Shown: positions 17,430 to 22,393 of the stretch, in pieces
Position numbering within the stretch: position 1 is the first letter of the stretch
How the letters are laid out: each line of letters begins with the position of its first letter
Assembly: GCA_011947345.1 (NCBI GenBank)
Contig: JAAVTG010000973.1
Location: 1-22,393, forward strand
Reading direction: 5' to 3'
Source of the DNA: Phytophthora quininea
Taxonomy: Eukaryota; Oomycota; Peronosporomycetes; Peronosporales; Peronosporaceae
Length of the DNA: 22,393 bases
Notes under the pieces: model-generated
Database searches by the model: none
Told to the model about the DNA's origin: nothing
Seen by the model: only the letters and a program-made list of their open reading frames with translations
Made by a program: the position numbers and the translations under genes

Positions 17430-17489
17430 ATAGACGCGTTCTGGATCAGCGTGGACCGGACCCGGAATGGACCCGTCTAGGGCTTTTCC
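17430..17489 (-). repeat. MULE-2 right terminal inverted repeat
   Basis: Read inward on the minus strand it starts GGAAAAGCCCTAGAC and continues with the GGTCC-rich core at 17473-17452, which matches 11459-11480. Confidence 0.7.
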
Positions 17490-17498
17490 ACCAGGCTG
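17490..17498. repeat. Right copy of MULE-2 target site duplication (ACCAGGCTG)
   Basis: Exact copy of 11435-11443. The codons beyond it continue the membrane-protein gene in frame (QAGSAMLML). Confidence 0.87.
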
Positions 17499-17659
17499 GG
17501 TCGGCCATGTTGATGCTAATAGCCCGTGTGCTACCTCGTAAAGTGTTGCGCACTTTCAACGTGCTGCTGCTAGGTTGGTGTGTGGACCCCAAAGTCGGCA
17601 CGCTGACCCACGTACTGTCGTACACTTGGACTCTGCGAGCAGGGATAACCACAAACTAG
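17490..17659 (+). pseudogene. Membrane-protein gene, 3' end, separated by MULE-2
   Basis: The frame reads QAGSAMLMLIARVLPRK, then FNVLLLGWCVDPKVGTLTHV and ends at TAG 17657-17659. The left fragment ends ...DHIYQAGS at 11443-11454, so the QAGS overlap is the duplicated target. The fragment carries a short hydrophobic segment and a basic turn, consistent with the C-terminal end of the multi-pass protein. It is 6 kb away from the rest of its gene and has no start codon context of its own. Confidence 0.78.
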
Positions 17660-17823
17660 TTGGCGCTGCCCCAGTAGCATAAACTACAGCAACCAAATGC
17701 ACTTCGTTTGAATAGCTGTTCATCCTTTCATCATTGGTAGGCGACCAAGTTGCTAAAGCCCAAGTTAGGAAGCTTCAAATAGCATGTTCTGGTCTCCACC
17801 ACCACAACGCAGGCGTGGTGACC

Positions 17824-19801
17824 ATGCTGAGTCCGATCCAGAGACCCACCAAGAGCGGTGAAGGCTTGAAGCAGATCAATGCCCCTCGACGACGAAGAAA
17901 GGAAACCGTGAACGAGCGGGTGGAGCACATTTGAGAGGAGCTCTGCGCGAGGCCGAAGAGGAAGAGCTGCAGGAGCGTGAAGGGACCCCAGAGACACGAG
18001 GACGAGTATTGCAGCGGTCCCATCAACTGGCAGCTTTGTATTCAACCTCCACCGACAACAAGTTCCTGCGTACGCGTGCCAAGCGGAGAGCGGAGATCGA
18101 GCGCAATTTGGAGATCAGGAACAAAAGAGATTCCGAGGCACTCAATATTCACCCGAAGCTGAGGCCAGGGTCGGACTGTGCAAGTGTGATCGGAGAGGGT
18201 GATGAAGACGACGAAAGCGACGATGGTCAGTCGTCCAGCGGGCGACTCGTGCTAGCCTCCCCATAAAGGGATCGGTTAGTTGGAACGATACGTCTTCACT
18301 CGCTTCGATGACAACCTCGCCAGTGAAACCCAAGCCATGGTACAATTGCAGTCCAAACGCGTCTCTCAAGCAGCAGCTACCGCCTGGCATCACGCTGGAT
18401 GCAAAGCTGCGCCGGTATGGAGCTCGTGGTACAGCCAAGCTCATGCACGGGTCCCGGTCTGTTGAGATGTTGGAGCCGCTCTCACCTAGCCATCCTATCG
18501 TGCCAATTGACGAATACGTCCAGGGTCTGGATGGATCTCCTTCGCTGTGGCCGCCTGAAGCATTTTACCCGAGCGGTTCTCGCCTTGCAGTCATGATGAC
18601 AAGATGTCCGTCGTCTCCCATCGCAATTTCTGTTGAGGTGGACAATCGCACTGTTGATCCGTGTCAGCAGCACGTGGATGTCCAACAAGCTTTACAACAC
18701 AAATCCTCTCGAAAGCTGCAGGCTGCGCACAAACGAGAAGACCAAGTCGCAAAAGAGCAGCGCTTGCAAAACCAACAGGACATGGTCGAGTGGCAAGGTC
18801 GGACTTTGCACTTCCAACCAACGTCGGAATTGGCGGCGCATCGCCAACAGCAACAAGACGACCCGCAGCTTCGCCACCGACGAACTTCGAACTCGGCCAT
18901 CGTGCAAACTCCGGGATATTCACCCGAAAAGCAAAGCGCTACAGAATCTCGAGACCTCCGCAAGAACCGCTTTTCCTGCGGTGGTGGTCGTTCGCCAAGA
19001 TACTCGACGCGATGCGTCGCACGCCGTGTCGACGACCAGTTCTGAAAGATATGGAGAAGTTGTTCACGTTAGCTCGAGAGCTGTGTGCGTTGAACGTGCG
19101 CGGGTCCTGCATGTTGTCACGGTCTCAATTTGTGCTGCTGGTCACGAGAGAGTTCCCGTTGTGCGACGTCAAATACGTGAACCGCCTGTTCTCTTCGTAC
19201 GACTGGGAGCTGCGCGATTCGGTCGACACGCGAGTTGTCCTCGGCACTATTCGAGCAATGCGGGTGCAGCAAGGCGAGCCGGTTGAGATCATTTGCGCTT
19301 CGTTGCGGGACTTTGACGATAGTACGGGTGGCGGTGCAGACGACAACAAGACTTTGGTGTCAGATGGGGTCCACTTGAAGAGAGCGTTGTCGCTGTGCTG
19401 CTAGCGATGAAGACGAACAAGATATGGCGAATAGAGCGGATGGTATGTGGTCCAAGCTGCTGTCTTGGCAGCGACAGATTCTCTCTCGACGGTTGAGTGG
19501 AGGCATGGGATACAATATCTGGAAGGCGAAAGGGACGTCGACCAGTTCTGCTTTATCTACAGTCGGCGGCTCGGACGATGAAGTGGTCAAGGAGACAAAC
19601 GAAGATGTTGACGAAGAGGACGGCAAAGAGGAGCTGAGCGAGTTGACGAAACTCGTGGACGAATCTCGTGTGCCGCTTCGACGTGTTCGAGTGGCTCTCA
19701 AGCGCGAGAAAACTACGCTGCAGCGTTTTACCGACCAACTCCTGCAGCGCCGACACGAGTGTATGGTCAATGCCAACGCCAACCCGCCTCGAAAGCTATA
19801 A
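17824..19801 (+). pseudogene. Gene with an EF-hand-like C-terminal region, four apparent frameshifts
   Basis: The start is ATG 17824 (MLSPIQRPTKSGEG). Protein-like sequence moves frame near 17930 (NERVEHI to LREAEEEELQE), 18258 (LVLAS to PIKGSVSWND), 18900-18960 (to PPQEPLFLRWWSFAKI) and 19385-19400 (RALSLC to ASDEDEQDMANRADG). Parts in order: a basic and acidic helical N terminus; a Gln/Arg-rich middle (QVAKEQRLQNQQDMVEWQG); a helix-rich region resembling paired EF-hands without clear calcium loops (LKDMEKLFTLARELC, SRSQFVLLVTREFPLCD, VNRLFSSYDWELRD, VVLGTIRAMRVQQGEP); and an acidic C-terminal segment (DEEDGKEELSELTKLVDE) ending at TAA 19801. Full length would be about 650 residues. It may be a true pseudogene or a gene with assembly errors, since two shifts are at short homopolymers. 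Function unknown; EF-hand assignment is tentative. Confidence 0.6.
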
Positions 19802-20073
19802 GACACGTACTACTGAATTGGTAGTAGATAGTTCCGACAACAAAGTAGTCTTAACGAAATCCGAAGTATGAAAAGTGCTCGAGGCCGCCGATGCTCACGG
19901 TCGTGTAAACATCATTCCAGCGATCCGCCATGATTATCAAGGCCAGCAGCAGCACTGTTGCGTACGACGTCTATGGCGGCTGCTAACACTGAAAGCATAA
20001 CTACGAGGCATGCTGCATGTTGTTCATTATGCTACAACTCATAAAAATTACTTGGAGAAAAGATCTTCCCAAA

Positions 20074-21017
20074 ATGAGTTGGTGCACCATCGAGTCGGAT
20101 CCGGGTGTCTTCACGGCGCTTATCGAGGACATTGGCGTCAAGGGCGTGCAGGTGGAGGAGCTGTACGCGCTGGACGGGCAGCTATTCGCCGACCTGTCCC
20201 CAGTCTACGGACTCGTGTTCCTGTTCAAGTACGAGAGCTCCCATGGGGAGAGCCAAGAGAGCCAAGAGTACGCGTCGGAGGACGGACTCTTCTTCGCCAA
20301 GCAGGTCATCAGCAACGCCTGCGCCACGCAGGCCATCCTAAGTATCCTGCTGAACTGCCAGGACCTGGATCTGGGCCCCACTCTGACCGAGTTCAAGGCC
20401 TTCACTAGCGACTTCCCGTCCGACCTCAAAGGTTTGGCCATCTCCAACAGCGACCAGATCCGTCTGGCCCACAATTCGTTCGCCAGAGCTGAGCCCTTTG
20501 TGGTGGAGGAGCGGAAGGCCACAGGGGACGACGACGTGTACCACTTCGTGGCCTACGTGCCTGTGAACGGCAAAGTCTACGAGCTGGACGGACTCCAAGC
20601 AGGTCCGATCTGTCTGGGGAGGTCCCTAGCACAGACAGCAAGGACTCGTGGCTGCAGGTGGCGTGTCCCGTGATCCAGAAGCGGATCGAGAAGTACTCAG
20701 CCTCGGAGATCCGCTTCAACTTGCTAGCGCTCGTCAAGAACCGGATACAGGCGTTCGAGGAGCAGCTTGCAGTCTTGTTAGAGGCAGGAGACGAACAGCA
20801 GGCCGCGCAGATCCAAGCGGATTTGGCTGCAGAGCACCAGAAGAGAGAGACCTGGAAGCTGGAGAATCAACGACGCAAACACAACTACATCCCGTTCATT
20901 ATCCAATTGCTCAAGACGCTGGCCGAGAAGAAACAGCTCGAGCCGCTGATCAAGCAGCAATTGGAGAGTCGCACGGCTGTCACTGCAAACGCTACCAAGC
21001 CCACAAGCGCGCAGTAA
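20074..21017 (+). CDS. UCHL5: Ubiquitin C-terminal hydrolase UCH37/UCHL5-type, one apparent single-base frameshift
   Basis: Start ATG 20074 gives [20 protein letters not shown], the usual UCH37 beginning. The peptidase C12 tetrad is visible at Gln77, Cys83 ([13 protein letters not shown]), His157 (VYHFVAYV) and Asp172 (YELDGL). The frame breaks after GPICLG, where GGGG at 20616-20619 appears one base short; from about 20622 the next frame continues with [20 protein letters not shown] to TAA 21017. The C-terminal tail ([20 protein letters not shown]) is the ULD/KEKE region by which UCH37 docks to the proteasome subunit Rpn13 or to INO80. Total about 314 residues, near the human 329. It removes ubiquitin from the distal end of chains at the 26S proteasome. 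No intron is needed. The gene converges on the NEDD8-like gene, 170 bp away. The frameshift is either a sequencing error or a truncating change. Confidence 0.92.
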
Positions 21018-21187
21018 GAAGACAACAACCTAGAGAGGTTAACTGAACTGGAACGTGGAAATGGTCCATTGGAGGCTGCTCATTACTTGACGTAGGTGGA
21101 TGAAGTCGAAGGCTGCGCTGGTTACTCTAACTGCGTTCCCTTCGAACTCTTTAGGCCGTTCAAAACGAAAGGATCCTCCTCCTGCTC

Positions 21188-21713
21188 TTAGCACCCGCCT
21201 CGCAGCTGCAGCACCATGTGAATGGTGCCACCGGCAGCGACGTTGTAGTCCTGCAGCGTCTTGTCATCCGCTCTGCAGAGGTAAACGACCACAGCACTCC
21301 AGTCAAACGATCCTCAGCCCTATTTGGTTTAATGGCAGCCACGTACAGTTGCTTGCCGCTGTAGATGAGACGGATCTGGTCCACCTGGATGCCTTCCTTT
21401 TCCTGCAGAGCCTGCTTGACGTGCAGGATCTATAGATCCAACACCAGTCAACCCAACGAGGGGGAGAACACGTCAACCAACTAGCTTCCGCTTCTACTTC
21501 TTTGGGCTAATAAATAGCCATCAGCAGACTGCAGACGCACCGTGTTGTCCGGCTCAAAGTTAAACGTCTGCTTCCGGCCCGTGAGGGTCTGCACGCCAGT
21601 TAAAGCACGGATTCTCATCAGCATTATAGCAATAACAACGAACAGGAAACATATACAAAATGCTGCAATGTTCGCGTCTTCCCCTGCTGCCTCACCTTGA
21701 TCTGGATCTGCAT
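21188..21713 (-). CDS. NEDD8: NEDD8/RUB-type ubiquitin-like protein, four exons
   Basis: Exons on the minus strand are 21713-21696, 21588-21541, 21429-21347 and 21272-21188; the introns (107, 111 and 74 bp) all have GT-AG ends. The spliced protein has 77 residues: a beta-grasp fold with MQIQIK, TLTGRKQTFNFEPDNT, EKEGIQVDQIRLIYSGKQL and a C-terminal LRGG followed by one Cys that must be removed. Residues matching ubiquitin include Lys27, Ile44 and Lys48. Residue 72 is Gln, where ubiquitin has Arg and animal NEDD8 has Ala; Arg72 is what ubiquitin E1 reads. IYSGKQ and the position-72 change favour NEDD8/RUB, which activates cullin-RING ligases. Residues 11 and 63 are Arg and Ala instead of the ubiquitin lysines. 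A divergent ubiquitin-like paralog is the alternative. An initiator-like TCACTTTT lies at 21778-21771, about 60 bp before the ATG. Confidence 0.82.
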
Positions 21714-21882
21714 CTTGGCGAGGCACTGGAACGAAAGGCAAGCAGGTCTTGCGCGTGGGTCTTCGAAGGCAAAAGTGACTGTGAGTGATTTCTTCGGGAT
21801 GGATGGCATTTTCGTGTACGCGCACACCAATCTGGCGCCAACTTTTCCGCCTGGAAACTCTTATTTCTCATCGGCCGGCAAT
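21714..21882. promoter_or_regulatory. Shared bidirectional promoter between NEDD8-like gene and ARFRP1
   Basis: The two start codons are divergent and 169 bp apart, so the region must contain both promoters. On the minus strand TCACTTTTGCC (21778-21768) resembles the oomycete initiator (TCAYTYY). On the plus strand GGCATTTTCGTG near 21806 is a weaker candidate. No TATA box is apparent, as usual in these organisms. Confidence 0.6.
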
Positions 21883-22393
21883 ATGTTCTCGCTCTTCTGG
21901 GGGCTGTGGAACTATTTATTCTCCAAGGCGGAGCTGCACCTGCTGATCGTGGGGCTGGACGACGCGGGCAAAACGGTAGGTAAGTGGCGAACGCTTGCGT
22001 TCCGTCCTTACGGCCCCAGAGACTGACTAGTGAGACTGTTCAGACGCTGTTGGAGCAGCTTAAAGGCATCTTCGGCAAGAAACCAGGCATCCCGCTGGAC
22101 AAGATCCCGCCCACCGTGGGGCTCAACAGTAGGTCAACTAGCTTGGAAGATACCTGGGATTTAGCTGCTGACTGGAGCTGGGCTGGTGCAGTCGCCAGAG
22201 TGGATATCCGACGGTCGAGGGTGATCTTCTGGGACTTAGGCGGCCAGGAGCGACTCCGAGCCATTTGGAACAAATACTACAGCGAGAGCCACGGCATCGT
22301 GTTTGTCATCGACGCGGCCAATGAAGGACGCTTCGAAGAGGCCAAGCGGACGCTGCGTACGTCGCATGTGAATGAGTTTGTATGGATTGGTTT
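21883..22393 (+). CDS. ARFRP1: ARFRP1/Arl-type small GTPase, 5' part (runs off window)
   Basis: ATG 21883 gives MFSLFWGLWNYLFSKAELHL; an in-frame ATG at 21801 exists, but the sequence ahead of 21883 does not look like the family. Exons: 21883-21975, 22044-22128, 22192-22356 (then GTACGT); introns are 68 and 63 bp with GT-AG ends. The P-loop is GLDDAGKT, switch I has PPTVGLN with the conserved Thr, and switch II has WDLGGQE. The lack of Gly after the initiator Met means no N-myristoylation, which is typical of ARFRP1 and unlike ARF1. The insert between P-loop and switch I (GKKPGIPLDKIPP) is in the ARFRP1 style. In other eukaryotes ARFRP1 acts at the trans-Golgi upstream of ARL1. The remaining exons lie beyond the window. 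Confidence 0.87.

Larger units (their letters stand above)
11444..17489 (-). mobile_element. Large Mutator-like element MULE-2 with accessory genes (6046 bp)
   Basis: The element is bounded by a 9-bp target duplication and by related ends. The left end has GGTCCACTGTGGGTCCGGTCCA (11459-11480); the right end, read inward on the minus strand, has GGTCCATTCCGGGTCCGGTCCA (17473-17452), alike except for a few changes and one gap. Inside are a minus-strand, spliced MULE transposase (17409-15218), a Myb/SANT-like gene, a 2-oxoglutarate oxygenase-like gene with a zinc finger, an unrecognised plus-strand open region and a minisatellite. Its transposase is related to that of MULE-1, but the terminal repeats differ in sequence. 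Nested smaller insertions within it cannot be excluded. Confidence 0.85.

Noticed and set aside
11444..17489. Helitron or Harbinger as the outer element
   Set aside because: Helitrons make no target duplication and Harbingers make 3 bp. The 9-bp duplication, inverted ends and MULE transposase fit a Mutator-like element.
18633..19286. Plus-strand 217-codon open frame overlapping the EF-hand-like gene
   Set aside because: Its translation has no repeated or conserved motif, while the other two frames carry the protein-like sequence.
21188..21713. Polyubiquitin gene
   Set aside because: Only one 76-residue unit is present, position 72 is not Arg, and Lys11 and Lys63 are missing.
21801..21882. 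Upstream in-frame ATG at 21801 as the ARFRP1 start
   Set aside because: The 27 extra residues are not typical of the family, and the normal MF-type start lies at 21883; it remains a minor alternative.

Overview
The window reads as nuclear DNA of an oomycete, most likely a Phytophthora- or Pythium-like species. That is an inference from the protein families, the very short GT-AG introns (48-111 bp), the transposon types and the dense head-to-head gene packing. No ribosomal or other taxonomic marker is present. It falls into a transposon-packed left part (1 to about 17.5 kb) and a compact gene-dense right part (17.8 to 22.4 kb).

Layout of the left part. Positions 1-2058 hold the 3' end of a plus-strand Ty3/Gypsy chromovirus: RNase H, integrase, chromodomain, polypurine tract and a 144-bp LTR. 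It abuts, 29 bp past the pol stop codon, a decayed minus-strand Ty1/Copia element running from about 10.1 kb down to 2.06 kb. That Copia element is split by a 2924-bp Mutator-like element (MULE-1, 2254-5177) flanked by a perfect 8-bp target duplication. The Copia reading frame is continuous across the insertion site once the insert and one duplication copy are ignored. From about 10.12 kb there is a frameshifted multi-pass membrane-protein gene. It is interrupted at 11443 by a second, larger Mutator-like element (MULE-2, 11444-17489, 6046 bp) with a 9-bp target duplication and related terminal inverted repeats; the 3' end of the gene resumes at 17490. MULE-2 carries a minus-strand spliced MULE transposase, a Myb/SANT-like protein gene, a 2-oxoglutarate/Fe(II)-oxygenase-like gene with a C-terminal zinc finger, an unrecognised plus-strand open region and an 18-bp minisatellite. 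Nearly all transposon genes carry stops and frameshifts.

Layout of the right part. A frameshifted gene with an EF-hand-like C-terminal region (17824-19801) is followed by UCH37/UCHL5-type ubiquitin hydrolase (20074-21017, one apparent single-base frameshift). Next is a convergent four-exon NEDD8/ubiquitin-like gene (21713-21188, minus). Last is a divergent ARFRP1-type small GTPase (21883 to the window end, plus), which shares a 169-bp intergenic region with the NEDD8-like gene. The three are housekeeping genes of ubiquitin or ubiquitin-like metabolism and Golgi traffic, and nothing shows they are co-regulated beyond their spacing.

The most interesting signals are the nested insertion history, readable to the base from target duplications; the accessory gene content of MULE-2, particularly the oxygenase-zinc finger protein; and a tRNA-derived segment with A and B boxes inside MULE-1. 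Several frameshifts in the host genes lie at short homopolymer runs, so assembly error and true gene decay cannot be separated from this sequence alone.
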